This document shows positions 52,135 to 60,619 of a DNA stretch of 64,000 nt, piece after piece. A program made the translations under genes and the position numbers. The notes below the pieces were generated by a model. It had not been told where the DNA came from, did no database searches, and was given only the letters and a program-made list of their open reading frames with translations. The stretch is from Brachybacterium sp. YJGR34. Its GTDB lineage: Bacteria > Actinomycetota > Actinomycetes > Actinomycetales > Dermabacteraceae. The stretch lies in assembly GCF_003347015.1 (NCBI RefSeq), contig NZ_PNFB01000001.1, positions 248,001 to 312,000 of the forward strand, read 5' to 3'. Position 1 is the stretch's first letter. Every line of letters begins with the position of its first letter.

Positions 52135-53688
52135 TCAGGCCCGCCGGGCGACCGCCGTGGTCTCGAGCGCCTGGATCCGGGCCGTGCGGCGCGGATCCAT
52201 GAGCAGGTCGATCCGCAGCGCCGGGGCGCCGTCCCCGTCCCCCGGCACCGTCCAGCGCAGCTGCGCCGGTGAGAGCACCTGCGCGTCCTCGGGCCGCAGG
52301 GCGTCCAGCGCTCCGGCGGGCAGGCCCGTCGCGGCGAGCGCCGCCTCCAGCCGGCGCCGTCGCTCCGATCGCGGGGTGTCAGGATCCATGTTGCCGGCGA
52401 ACCATGCCGTCTCGGGGGATTCCTCCGGAGCCCCGGCACGCAGCCAGGCCAGCGCCGCTCCGGCCGCCTCGAGGGTGCGCGGGGCCGCGGCGGGGGCGCG
52501 CCGGGCCAGCAGCTCGGGCCGCTCGCTGCGCAGGATCCGCAGCGCCTGCATCGACAGGGCGGTGGCGGGGGCGTACTTCGAGTTCGCGAGCGCCACCACC
52601 CCCACGCCGGAGTCGCGGTGCCAGACCATGAAGGAGCCGTAGCCGGGGTAGCCGCCGGAGTGGGAGACGACCTCGCCGAGGTCCGGGAACTGCTCGACGA
52701 CCAGGCCCAGGCCGTAGCCGCGCACGCGGTCGAAGCCGGGGGAGCGTCCGTCCTCGCCGGCGGGCAGGGCAGGCATCGGGTGGTGGCGGTGCAGCTGCTG
52801 CATCTCGCGACGGGAGGCGGTGGACAGCCCGCCCACCTCGCGCTGCGCGGCGTCGGGGGCATCGGCCGCGGCGAGGAAGCGCACCCAGGCGGCCACGTCC
52901 TCGACCGTCGAGAACAGCCCGGCCATCGCGCCGTACACGCCCGGGGCGTCCAGCGGCACGGCCTCGAAGCGGGTGGCGTCGGCGCGGTCGGCCAGCCGGT
53001 GCCCGGTCGCCAGGCGCGAGGCGTCGATCTCCTCGATGCGGAAGCCCGTCGACGCAAGACCCAGCGGGGTGAGGAAGCGGCGGCGGATCTCCTCGGGGTA
53101 GCTGCTGCCGGTGACCTCGTCGATGACCCGGCCCAGCAGCGCGTAGCCGGTGTTGGAGTACTCGAAGCCGGACCCGGGACGGTGCACGCGGCCGAGGCCG
53201 CCGCGCAGGACCTGCGCGAACTGCTCGCGGGTCAGGGACTCCTGGCGATCGCCCCAGGGGTTGTCGGTCACCAGGCCGCCGCTCATCGTGAGCAGGCTGC
53301 GCAGGGTGGGCTCGCGGTCGTCGGCCTCGAGCGCGAAGGCGCCGGCGGCCTCGGGGACGTGGACGGAGACCGAGTCGTCCAGGCGCAGCCGGCCCTCGTC
53401 GCGCAGGGCCAGGATCGTGGCGGCCGTGAAGGACTTCGTCATCGAGGCGATGCGCGAGACGGTGCCGCGGTCCATGGGGGCGGAGCCGGGGACCGGCCGG
53501 CCCTCCTGGAGAGCGCGGTGCCCGGCGGCGCCGTGGGCGAGGATCGCCTGCTCCTGCGCATGACCGCCGATGACCGCCCAGGTCACGCCGGCGGTCCGGT
53601 GGGCGGTGACGGCGTCCTCGAAGAGCGCGGTCAGCGCGGCGGCGGTGGAGGTCTCGGACAGGGGAGCGAGTGTGCTGGTGGTGGGCAT
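52135..53688 (-). CDS. Serine hydrolase of the class C beta-lactamase/D-aminopeptidase family
   Basis: 517 residues. Active-site SxxK is SMTK; the Tyr motif is YSNTGYALLG; the third motif is HSGGYPGYG. A C-terminal domain of about 130 residues follows the catalytic part. No signal peptide was seen, so the protein may act inside the cell on an ester or amide. The ATG at 53688 fits TAGAGT seven bases upstream (53701-53696), and it is preferred over an upstream GTG. Substrate unknown. Confidence 0.9.
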   Translation of the reverse strand: MPTTSTLAPLSETSTAAALTALFEDAVTAHRTAGVTWAVIGGHAQEQAILAHGAAGHRALQEGRPVPGSAPMDRGTVSRIASMTKSFTAATILALRDEGRLRLDDSVSVHVPEAAGAFALEADDREPTLRSLLTMSGGLVTDNPWGDRQESLTREQFAQVLRGGLGRVHRPGSGFEYSNTGYALLGRVIDEVTGSSYPEEIRRRFLTPLGLASTGFRIEEIDASRLATGHRLADRADATRFEAVPLDAPGVYGAMAGLFSTVEDVAAWVRFLAAADAPDAAQREVGGLSTASRREMQQLHRHHPMPALPAGEDGRSPGFDRVRGYGLGLVVEQFPDLGEVVSHSGGYPGYGSFMVWHRDSGVGVVALANSKYAPATALSMQALRILRSERPELLARRAPAAAPRTLEAAGAALAWLRAGAPEESPETAWFAGNMDPDTPRSERRRRLEAALAATGLPAGALDALRPEDAQVLSPAQLRWTVPGDGDGAPALRIDLLMDPRRTARIQALETTAVARRA

Positions 53689-53743
53689 GATCCTCACTCT
53701 AGGACGTCCTCGGGCCGGGTCCCGCCCGCACGGCGCGCGCCCG

Positions 53744-54439
53744 TCACTGCGGCGTCGGCGGCTCCGGCGTCCCCGTCGGAGCGCCCCGCGAGCCGTAGAA
53801 GCTCGCGATGATCCCCGCCGGGCCGTCGCCGATCACCTCGGCGAGCAGGTCCGGGTTCGTCAGGGTCGCGTCAAAGGCCTCGGAGCGCGGGGCGGCGTCC
53901 TCGGTCTCCGCCGGAGGGGCCACGAGGTCCTCGAGGGCCAGCCCGCGCAGCTGCAGCAGCAGCACCGGCTCCGCGTCCACGGCCTCCACCAGGACGTAGA
54001 CGAGTGCGGCGACATGGCGGCAGGGCCCCGGCCAGTCCAGGCACGAGCAGTCGTGGGTGAGCTCGGAGGCCTCGCGCGGCAGCAGGGAGAGCGCGGAGCG
54101 GGCCAGCTCTGTCTCGACGTCCCGCGGGTACTCCCCGCTCGCCAGGCGAGCGGGCAGCTCCGGATGCGCATGGGCGACGCGCAGCAGGTCGCGGCGCTCG
54201 TCGGCGCGCAGGACGGGCAGCTCGAGGCGCGCGTGGTACAGCGCGCCGTCGGCATCCAGGACGTCCCCGCGCGCGAGACCGGCGGCGACGTCGAGCCACT
54301 GCACGCGGCCGGCGCGGGCGTCGGCCCTGCCTCCGCCGGCGCGTCCGGTCCCCAGCAGGGCCTCGGCCGCCTCCCGCAGCGCGACGGCGTGCCAGGCCAC
54401 CCCGATCGGCCCTCGGCGCGAGCGCAACGTGATGCTCAT
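53744..54439 (-). CDS. SWIM zinc-finger protein
   Basis: 231 residues. The SWIM motif is HDCSCLDWPGPCRHVAAL (CxCx6CxH), a zinc site used for DNA or protein contact. The rest is helical without recognisable domains. It starts inside the helicase stop codon (ATGA), so the pair is coexpressed. SWIM proteins coupled to SNF2 helicases are common in Gram-positive bacteria; the complex is thought to act on DNA, but its exact role is not established. Confidence 0.9.
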   Translation of the reverse strand: MSITLRSRRGPIGVAWHAVALREAAEALLGTGRAGGGRADARAGRVQWLDVAAGLARGDVLDADGALYHARLELPVLRADERRDLLRVAHAHPELPARLASGEYPRDVETELARSALSLLPREASELTHDCSCLDWPGPCRHVAALVYVLVEAVDAEPVLLLQLRGLALEDLVAPPAETEDAAPRSEAFDATLTNPDLLAEVIGDGPAGIIASFYGSRGAPTGTPEPPTPQ

Positions 54440-57400
54440 GCGCGCTCCCCTCCGTCCTCGTCGAGCGTGAGCAGGTTCAGCAGGTCGTCGTCCTCGAGAG
54501 TGGCCAGCCAGTCCTCGCCGGGGCCCACGGCGAGGTCCGCGAGCGCCTGCTTGTCCCCGAGCACGGTGTCGATCTTCTCCTCGACGCTCCCGGCGCTGAC
54601 CAGCTTGTTCACGAGGACGTCGCGGCGCTGGCCGATGCGGAAGGCGCGGTCGGTGGCCTGGTTCTCGACCGCCGGGTTCCACCAGCGGTCGAGGTGGACG
54701 ACGTGGTTGGCCGCGGTGAGGGTGAGGCCGGTGCCGCCCGCGCGCAGGCTCAGCAGCATCAGTCCGGGCCGGTCGCGGTGCTCCTGGAACTCGGCGACCA
54801 TCTGGTCGCGGTCGTGCTTGGAGACGCCGCCGTGCAGGAAGGGGACGCTGAGCCCCAGGGAGGCGAACTTCTCCTCCCAGTAAGGCACCAGCAGGCGCCC
54901 GAACGCCGTGAACTGGGTGAACAGCAGCGCCTTCTGTCCCTCTGCGAAGGCGGTCTCCAGCAGGTCGTCGACCAGCTCGAGCTTCCCGGAGCGGTGCTGC
55001 CCCTCGCGCACCAGGGGCGAGCCGTCGCCCAGATAGTGCGCGGGGTGGTTGCACACCTGCTTCAGGCGCGTGATGGCCGAGACCACCAGGGTGCGGCGGG
55101 CGCTGCGGTCCGCCTCGGCGAGCTGGCCCTTCAGCTCCTCGACGATCGCCTCGTACAGCCCCGCCTGCTCCGGGGTCAGGTTCACCACGCGGGTGAGCTC
55201 GATCTTCTCCGGCAGGTCCGCGATGATCGAGCGGTCCGTCTTCAGCCGTCGCAGGATGAAGGGCGAGGTGACGAGCTTGAGACGGCGGAGCGCGGTCTCG
55301 TCGCCCGCGTCCTCGATGGGCGATGCCACCCGGTCCTCGAAGGTCGTGGCGCTGCCCAGCAGCCCGGGATTGACCACCTCCATGAGGGAGTGCAGGTCCG
55401 CCAGGCGGTTCTCCACCGGGGTGCCGGTCAGGGCCAGCTGGTGCGGGGCGTGGAGGGAGCGGGCGGCACCGGTGACCTGGGTGCCGGGGGTCTTCACGTG
55501 CTGCGCCTCGTCGAAGACCAGGCGGTGCCAGGGCACGGCGGAGAGCACTCCGAGGTCCCGCGAGAGCAGCGAGTAGGTGGTGATCACGAGGTCGAGGTCG
55601 GCGGCGCCGGCCACGAAGGACTCGTCCCGCAGCCGGCTGCCGCCGTGGTGGACGTGCACGGCGAGGTGCGGGGCGAAGGTCGCGGCCTCGCGCTGCCAGG
55701 CGCCCACCACGGACATCGGGCAGACCAGCAGGGTCGGGCCGACCCCGCCGTCCTGCTCCCGCTCACGGCACAGCAGGGCGAGCACCTGCATGGTCTTGCC
55801 GAGCCCCATGTCGTCGGCGAGGATCCCGCCGAGGTTCTGCCGGTCCAGCGCCCACAGCCAGCTCAGGCCCTCGAGCTGGTAGGGGCGGAGGGTGGCCTGC
55901 AGGGTGCTGGGCGACGGCAGCGGGTCCGGGCCCTCGGCGCCGGGCAGCAGCCGCGCCAGGCCGTTGCGCCCTCCGGCGGTCAGGGCGGCGACCCCGAAGT
56001 CCACGTCGGCGGCCTCGGGGGAGAGGATGAGGGAGAACATCTCCAGCCAGGGCGCCCGTCCCGTGACCTCGACCGGCAGCGGTGCGGGCTCGAGCGGCGC
56101 CGGGCCGGGCCGGGGGAGAGGACGGGCCGGCGGGCGCGCGCCGGGCTGCTCCCGGGTCCGGCGGCCGAAGGCGTCGAGGAACTTCTCGGCGGCGCGCAGG
56201 GTGGTCGCATCCAGCCGGACCCATTGCCCGCGCAGCTGCACCAGCTCGGACTGGGCCTCGCGGATCTGCTCCATCTCCTCCTCGGTGAGCTCGGTCTCGC
56301 CCACGGCGACGCGCCAGCGGAAGGAGACCATCGCCCCGAGCCCCACCGCGGAGCCCGTGCGCTCCGCGGAGGGATCCTCCTCGACCTCCTGGGGGCGCAG
56401 GGTGGTCCGCTGCTTCGTCCAGTCGCGGGGGAGCAGGACGGTGACCCCGGCCTCCTCGAGCGCGGGGGTGTCATGGCTGAGGAAGGCGGAGGCCTCGGCC
56501 GTGCTCAGCAGCCAGTCGGTGCCGGTGTCGTCCACGGCCGCGCCGCGCACGGTGGGGGCCAGGCGGAGCACCGCGGCGGAGGCCTCGGCGGCGCCGGCGG
56601 CGGTGAGGTCGCCGACGGCCCGCAGGTCGGCGACCGGATGGACCGCCCCGTCGGCCTCCCGCAGGCAGGTCTGGAGCGGCCAGGCGGTGCCCAGCGGGGG
56701 CTCGAACAGTCGCACCACCAGCTCGGAGCGCGTGGAGGTGAGCTGCACTCCGGGCCGGCCGGAGTCCACGAAGGCGTCGAAGGCGGCGGTGAGGCGGCGG
56801 CGGACGGGCAGCTCGGCATGGAGCTCGCCCTCGTCGGCCAGCGCCCACAGCACCCCGAGCCTGTCCTCGGCCGGCGGGTCCGCCTGGCGCAGGTGCGCGG
56901 CGAAGGCGGCCCGGGCATGCGCATCGACCAGGGCGTGCAGCAGCTCCGGGGCGTCCCGCTGCGGGGCGCGCCACTGCATCACCGGACGGCCGTACCGCTC
57001 GCCGGCCCGGGCGCGCAGGTGCCGCTGCTCGACGAGCTCGAGGGCCCTCAGATCCAGCACGGTCGCGGCCACGAGGTCCGGCATGGCGATGAGGTCCTCG
57101 TCCAGGCGTGCGGCGGCGCCCTCGCCGATCAAGGTCGTGACCTGCTCGGCGAAGGCGTCGCCGAAACGCTCCTGGAGGCGGTCGGTCACCGCTCCCACCA
57201 GCGCGGTCAGGGCCGTGCCCTCGAGCGGCAGGGCGGGGACGCGCCGGGTGCCCTCGCGGCCGGGGACGCGCACACGGTGCCGGAGACGATCCGGTGCCTC
57301 CTCCAGGGCACGGGCGAGGCCCGGCGGGGCCGCGCGGCGCAGGTCAGCAAGCTCCTCGAGCGCGCGCGAGCGGCCGGGAGCGGTCTGCTCCCGGACCCAC

Positions 57401-57453
57401 AGCGCGGGGCCCAGGTCCTCGTCGAGGACGAGGTGGAGACGGCGTGCGGGCAT
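54436..57453 (-). CDS. SNF2 family DEAD-like helicase/translocase
   Basis: 1005 residues. The N-terminal half is a family-specific region with no catalytic motifs. The C-terminal half has motif I ILADDMGLGKTMQVLALL, motif II VFDEAQHVK, motif III ALTGTPVENRLADL, motif V LSLRAGGTGLTLTAANHV, and motif VI DRAFRIGQRRDV. It is a double-stranded DNA translocase, likely a heteromer with the SWIM protein next to it. The ATG at 57453 lies seven bases after TAGTCT (57466-57461), so the transcript is probably leaderless. Confidence 0.95.
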   Translation of the reverse strand: MPARRLHLVLDEDLGPALWVREQTAPGRSRALEELADLRRAAPPGLARALEEAPDRLRHRVRVPGREGTRRVPALPLEGTALTALVGAVTDRLQERFGDAFAEQVTTLIGEGAAARLDEDLIAMPDLVAATVLDLRALELVEQRHLRARAGERYGRPVMQWRAPQRDAPELLHALVDAHARAAFAAHLRQADPPAEDRLGVLWALADEGELHAELPVRRRLTAAFDAFVDSGRPGVQLTSTRSELVVRLFEPPLGTAWPLQTCLREADGAVHPVADLRAVGDLTAAGAAEASAAVLRLAPTVRGAAVDDTGTDWLLSTAEASAFLSHDTPALEEAGVTVLLPRDWTKQRTTLRPQEVEEDPSAERTGSAVGLGAMVSFRWRVAVGETELTEEEMEQIREAQSELVQLRGQWVRLDATTLRAAEKFLDAFGRRTREQPGARPPARPLPRPGPAPLEPAPLPVEVTGRAPWLEMFSLILSPEAADVDFGVAALTAGGRNGLARLLPGAEGPDPLPSPSTLQATLRPYQLEGLSWLWALDRQNLGGILADDMGLGKTMQVLALLCREREQDGGVGPTLLVCPMSVVGAWQREAATFAPHLAVHVHHGGSRLRDESFVAGAADLDLVITTYSLLSRDLGVLSAVPWHRLVFDEAQHVKTPGTQVTGAARSLHAPHQLALTGTPVENRLADLHSLMEVVNPGLLGSATTFEDRVASPIEDAGDETALRRLKLVTSPFILRRLKTDRSIIADLPEKIELTRVVNLTPEQAGLYEAIVEELKGQLAEADRSARRTLVVSAITRLKQVCNHPAHYLGDGSPLVREGQHRSGKLELVDDLLETAFAEGQKALLFTQFTAFGRLLVPYWEEKFASLGLSVPFLHGGVSKHDRDQMVAEFQEHRDRPGLMLLSLRAGGTGLTLTAANHVVHLDRWWNPAVENQATDRAFRIGQRRDVLVNKLVSAGSVEEKIDTVLGDKQALADLAVGPGEDWLATLEDDDLLNLLTLDEDGGERA

Positions 57454-57525
57454 GGGCCCCAGACTAGGCCCCGGCGCCGACATCCGCCCGGGAGGGGCCG
57501 GGCCTGTGGACGGCCGGGCGGGGGC

Positions 57526-59073
57526 TCAGAGCCCGTCGACGATCAGCGCCGTCGCGTCGAGCCAGGCCTCCTTGGTGGCCGGGGAGACGCGCGACCAGTC
57601 CAGGTGGGAGCCGTCGACGAACTGGGGCTCGTAGGGCACCTCGGTGACCGCCCGGGTGTGCGCGCCGAAGTGGGCGAGCAGGCGGCTGCGCAGGGACTCG
57701 TCGAACCTGCCCTTCGCACCGTGCGACAGGATCGTCACCGCGTGCTCGACCTGATCTGCCAGACCCGTCGCCCGCAGCTCGTCGATCATCCAGGCCGCGG
57801 CGTTGAAGGTGTCCTCCCGGACGGTGGAGACGATCACGAGCTGGTCCGCGCTCCGCACGGCCGCCAGCCAGTTCGAGGCGCGCACGTTGTTGCCGGTGTC
57901 GATGACCTTGATTCGGTAGAAGCGCGAGAGCGCGTCGTCGAGGCCCGCGAAGGCCTCGCCGTCGATCGAGGCGGCGGAGCCCGGGTCCTCGTCGGAGGCG
58001 AGGATGTCGAAGCGCATCTCGCCCTGCGGGCGCACGTACGGGTCGAGGTCAGCGCTGCTGGCCTCCGGGGCGCGCAGACGGTCGATGTCGTGCAGCAGGT
58101 CCACCGCGGTGCGATGGTGATCGGTGGGGATGCCCCGCCATCCGAGCGTTCCCCGTGTCTCGTTGTTGTCCCAGGCCAGCACGTTGCCGCCGCGGGTCAC
58201 GCCGAGTGTGGCGCCGACCATCAGCGAGGCCGTGGTCTTGTGGGCGCCGCCCTTGAGGTTCACCACGGCGATGTTCCGCGGGCCGTCCAGCGGCCGACGG
58301 ATCCGCTCCAGGCGCTCCGTGTCCGAGCGCTCCTTGCGGCCCGGCGGCGGGGAGATCAGGCCGCGCGTGAGGCGGGTGAGGACTCCCTGCCATCCGCGGG
58401 TGGCCCGCACCGACGTCGGACGCGCGGTGGACCTCTGCAGGTCCTGCAGGGTGGGCCGGCCGTCGTCGGCGGCGGCGGGCGCGGTGCGCGCGGGCAGCGG
58501 GCGCTTCGGCGGAGCCGCGTCGCTCTCGGCCTCCTCGGCCGGGGCCGGGGAGGCGGACGATGCCGACGGCGCCGAGGACGCCGAGGGTCCCGAGGGGGCC
58601 GACCGCGCGGACCCGGAGGAGGCGGCGGCCCAGGCGCTCCCGGAGACGGGGGCGGGAGCGTCGGTGCTGCCTGCACCCCCGGGATCCGGCATCGCGGCCG
58701 CCCGTCGGCGGTGGGTGCGGGCGGGGCGCAGCCCCGTGATCTCCCCGGTGGCGGTCCCGATCGCCTCCTGCTCCGCGGTGCTGTCGGCGGAGGCGGGCGA
58801 GAGCGGGTCCTCGAGCGCCGGGCCGAAGGGCGGGCGGTCGTCGCCGGTGCGGCCCGTGATCCGACCGGAGGGCTCGACGCGCAGGTGGTGGTGGACGTCG
58901 GGCTCCACGATCACCACGTCGATGGCGTGCTCGACCTCTTTCGCGGAGGCGATGAACGCCTGCTTCACCTGATCCCGGATCTCCGCCAGATCGGCCCCGG
59001 TGATCTCGAGGGTCTCGTCGGCGAGGTGCACTGCGGCCGTGGTGTCGGAGGTGATCCGCGCCTGGGCGATCAT
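57526..59073 (-). CDS. MinD/ParA-like ATPase with long disordered N-terminal part
   Basis: 515 residues. Residues 1-90 form a small structured region; residues about 90-230 are Ala/Ser/Pro-rich and probably disordered; the C-terminal half is the ATPase. Its deviant Walker A reads NLKGGAHKTTASLM, with His where MinD and ParA have Gly. Later motifs are VLAWDNNETRGTLGW, KVIDTGNN and VSTVREDTFNAA. The layout resembles EspI and other MinD-like proteins of actinobacteria that accompany type VII secretion, but no WXG100 gene is adjacent. GGAAGGGA precedes the ATG. Divergent from the PP2C gene. Confidence 0.82.
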   Translation of the reverse strand: MIAQARITSDTTAAVHLADETLEITGADLAEIRDQVKQAFIASAKEVEHAIDVVIVEPDVHHHLRVEPSGRITGRTGDDRPPFGPALEDPLSPASADSTAEQEAIGTATGEITGLRPARTHRRRAAAMPDPGGAGSTDAPAPVSGSAWAAASSGSARSAPSGPSASSAPSASSASPAPAEEAESDAAPPKRPLPARTAPAAADDGRPTLQDLQRSTARPTSVRATRGWQGVLTRLTRGLISPPPGRKERSDTERLERIRRPLDGPRNIAVVNLKGGAHKTTASLMVGATLGVTRGGNVLAWDNNETRGTLGWRGIPTDHHRTAVDLLHDIDRLRAPEASSADLDPYVRPQGEMRFDILASDEDPGSAASIDGEAFAGLDDALSRFYRIKVIDTGNNVRASNWLAAVRSADQLVIVSTVREDTFNAAAWMIDELRATGLADQVEHAVTILSHGAKGRFDESLRSRLLAHFGAHTRAVTEVPYEPQFVDGSHLDWSRVSPATKEAWLDATALIVDGL

Positions 59074-59181
59074 CGGTGGTGTCCCTTCCGCATCCTGAGC
59101 GCCGCCGACGTCCGGGGAGGCCGACGGCAAGGTCGGCCCCACTCTACGGGGAGCTCGGCGCCGTCTGCGTACAGTGGCGCC

Positions 59182-59937
59182 GTGCACACCACCCTGCTGA
59201 GCGACCCTGCGATCCCCGGCGCCGACGAGGACGCCGGCGGCGTCCTGGGAGAGGTCGCCGTGGTGCTCGACGGCGCGGGCGTGCCCCGGCGATACCGCGC
59301 CGGCTGCCATCACTCGGTGGCCTGGTTCTCCCACACCCTGGCCGCGCATCTGCTGGCCGGGGCCCAGGACCCGCAGACCCCCCTCGCCACGGCGCTCGCC
59401 GGGGCGATCACGACGGTGCGCGCGCTGCACGCGGGGGAGTGCGATCTCGAGGCCGGCGGGCCCTCGGCGACGGTCGTGGCGGTGCGGCGTCGGGAGGACC
59501 GCCTCGAGCATCTCGTGCTGTGCGACTCCTCGCTGCTGCTCGAGCGGCGCGACGGTGGCGTCGTGCGGCTCACCGATCCTCGGGTCGAGCAGGTGGTGCG
59601 CTCCGAGCGCAGGGCCGAGGCGATCGAGGCCCGGCGCAACGTCCCGGGCGGCTTCTGGGTGGCGCGGCACGAGCCGGAGGCGGCCCAGCAGGCGATCGTC
59701 GGTCACACCCCGCTCGCGGAGCTCGCCCGTGCGCACCTCGTCTCCGACGGCGTCACCCGGGCCGTCGATCTGCTCGGGATCACCGACGAGGAGGGGCTGG
59801 TCGCGGCGCTGGCCACGGACCCGTGCGCGCTGCTGAACACGCTGCGCGCGGCCGAGCGGGCGCTGCCCGAGGACCGGCGCCCGAGGAAGCCGCACGACGA
59901 TGCGACGGTGCTCACACTTTCGCCGACCGTTCCCTGA
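59182..59937 (+). CDS. PP2C-type protein phosphatase
   Basis: 251 residues. Metal-binding Asp positions are visible in GADEDAGG, VVLDGAG, LVSDGVTR and HDDATVL, with the central strands GPSATVVAVRR and LVLCDSSLLL. This is a compact PP2C domain without a sensor. It could counter the Ser/Thr kinase at 50839 or act on the divergent MinD-like protein; both are inference. The GTG start follows TACAGT (59170-59175) by six bases, which fits a leaderless transcript. Confidence 0.82.
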   Translation: MHTTLLSDPAIPGADEDAGGVLGEVAVVLDGAGVPRRYRAGCHHSVAWFSHTLAAHLLAGAQDPQTPLATALAGAITTVRALHAGECDLEAGGPSATVVAVRRREDRLEHLVLCDSSLLLERRDGGVVRLTDPRVEQVVRSERRAEAIEARRNVPGGFWVARHEPEAAQQAIVGHTPLAELARAHLVSDGVTRAVDLLGITDEEGLVAALATDPCALLNTLRAAERALPEDRRPRKPHDDATVLTLSPTVP

Positions 59938-60252
59938 CGGGGCGGTCCGACGCTGGGAGACGCCTGCACGGCGGCGCGGCGGGATGAGGGTGCGACGGCC
60001 GTCGCGGGCCCGATGGGGAAGCGGTTGTCTCCTCGTGTTTTGGTGTGCGGATGACGAAGCCTTGGGGCCGCGACAACCGAGTGCCTCCTCCCAGAACCCT
60101 GCATGTCACCTGCGAGAACACGCCAACGGCCTCGTTTACAGAGGGACGGGGAGGGCCTAGACTCGACCGCATCAGGACGTGCTCCCGACGGGGTCCGATT
60201 CTGGTGATAGTCTCCGAGCAGTCGGAGAACGTTGAAAACTTTATAGATGTGT
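59938..60252. other. Non-coding stretch before the 6C RNA candidate
   Basis: No gene with the local codon bias. Lower GC than its surroundings toward the right. A small hairpin, TCTCCGA-gcag-TCGGAGA, is at 60211-60228, and an AT-rich segment containing TATAGA (60242-60247) could be the -10 of the RNA that follows. Confidence 0.4.
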
Positions 60253-60327
60253 CGCTTCCCAAGACCCCCCTCCTGGGGAGCGGCCAGACGGGCACAACGC
60301 CAGGTTCCCCCACCTATGGCAGCCCGT
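60253..60327 (+). ncRNA. 6C RNA candidate
   Basis: Two consecutive hairpins with C-rich loops. Hairpin 1: CGCTTCCCA (60253-60261) pairs with TGGGGAGCG (60274-60282) in nine pairs including one G-T, with loop AGACCCCCCTCC. Hairpin 2: ACGGGC (60288-60293) pairs with GCCCGT (60322-60327), then GCCA with TGGC, with loop GGTTCCCCCACCTA. This matches the defining feature of actinobacterial 6C RNA, an sRNA with two stem-loops holding runs of about six C. Known 6C RNAs are thought to act as regulatory RNAs. The length of the transcript is not defined here. Confidence 0.72.
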
Positions 60328-60370
60328 CCCGCCTGCTCGCCCGCACCCACCCCTGACGGACGACAGGCCT

Positions 60371-60425
60371 GATGAGCGGTCCGTGAGCCCCCGACACCGT
60401 CGAGGAGAGCTCCGGGCCGCTCATC
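60371..60425. terminator. Extended hairpin downstream of the 6C RNA candidate
   Basis: GATGAGCGG (60371-60379) pairs perfectly with CCGCTCATC (60417-60425); the interior contains a second small stem, CGAC-acc-GTCG. It is followed by CGCTTTCCC. It may end the 6C transcript or be a separate structured element. Confidence 0.45.
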
Positions 60426-60486
60426 GCTTTCCCTGCCCCCTTCGCGCCGCACGCCGACGCGCGGGGAGAGCGCGTCCGTCCACGGT

Positions 60487-60538
60487 GCAGGCACCTTCAC
60501 CGTGGAATCCGGCGGTATTCCACGGTGAAGGTGCCTGC
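60487..60538. repeat. Perfect inverted repeat with 22-bp arms
   Basis: Arms at 60487-60508 (begins GCAGGCACCTTCACC) and 60517-60538 are exact complements around an eight-base loop. It lies about 80 bases after the stop of no gene in particular and 78 bases before the end of the convergent regulator gene. A bidirectional terminator is likely; a small repeat element is possible. Confidence 0.75.
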
Positions 60539-60581
60539 GCGCGCCGCGAGGTCCTCGCAGCTCAGGCGGTGTTCTCTGGCT

Positions 60582-60619
60582 GATCTCCTGCCGCTCGTTC
60601 CTCGCAGCTCGTCGATCAG
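60582..60619. repeat. 38-bp repeat, copy 1 (overlaps the 3' end of the winged-helix gene)
   Basis: GATCTCCTGCCGCTCG, then a variable part, and CGTCGATCAG. It matches 34 of 38 bases with the copy at 61842-61879, which lies just beyond the 3' end of upp. This copy includes the regulator stop codon. Confidence 0.7.

Noticed and set aside
54694-59181. Very long plus-strand open frame antisense to the SNF2 and MinD-like genes
   Set aside because: The opposite strand has clear helicase and ATPase motifs. Only its last 251 codons (from 59182) encode a real protein, the PP2C phosphatase.
60045-60356. Plus-strand frame of about 100 codons
   Set aside because: It lacks the third-position G/C bias and overlaps the 6C RNA candidate.
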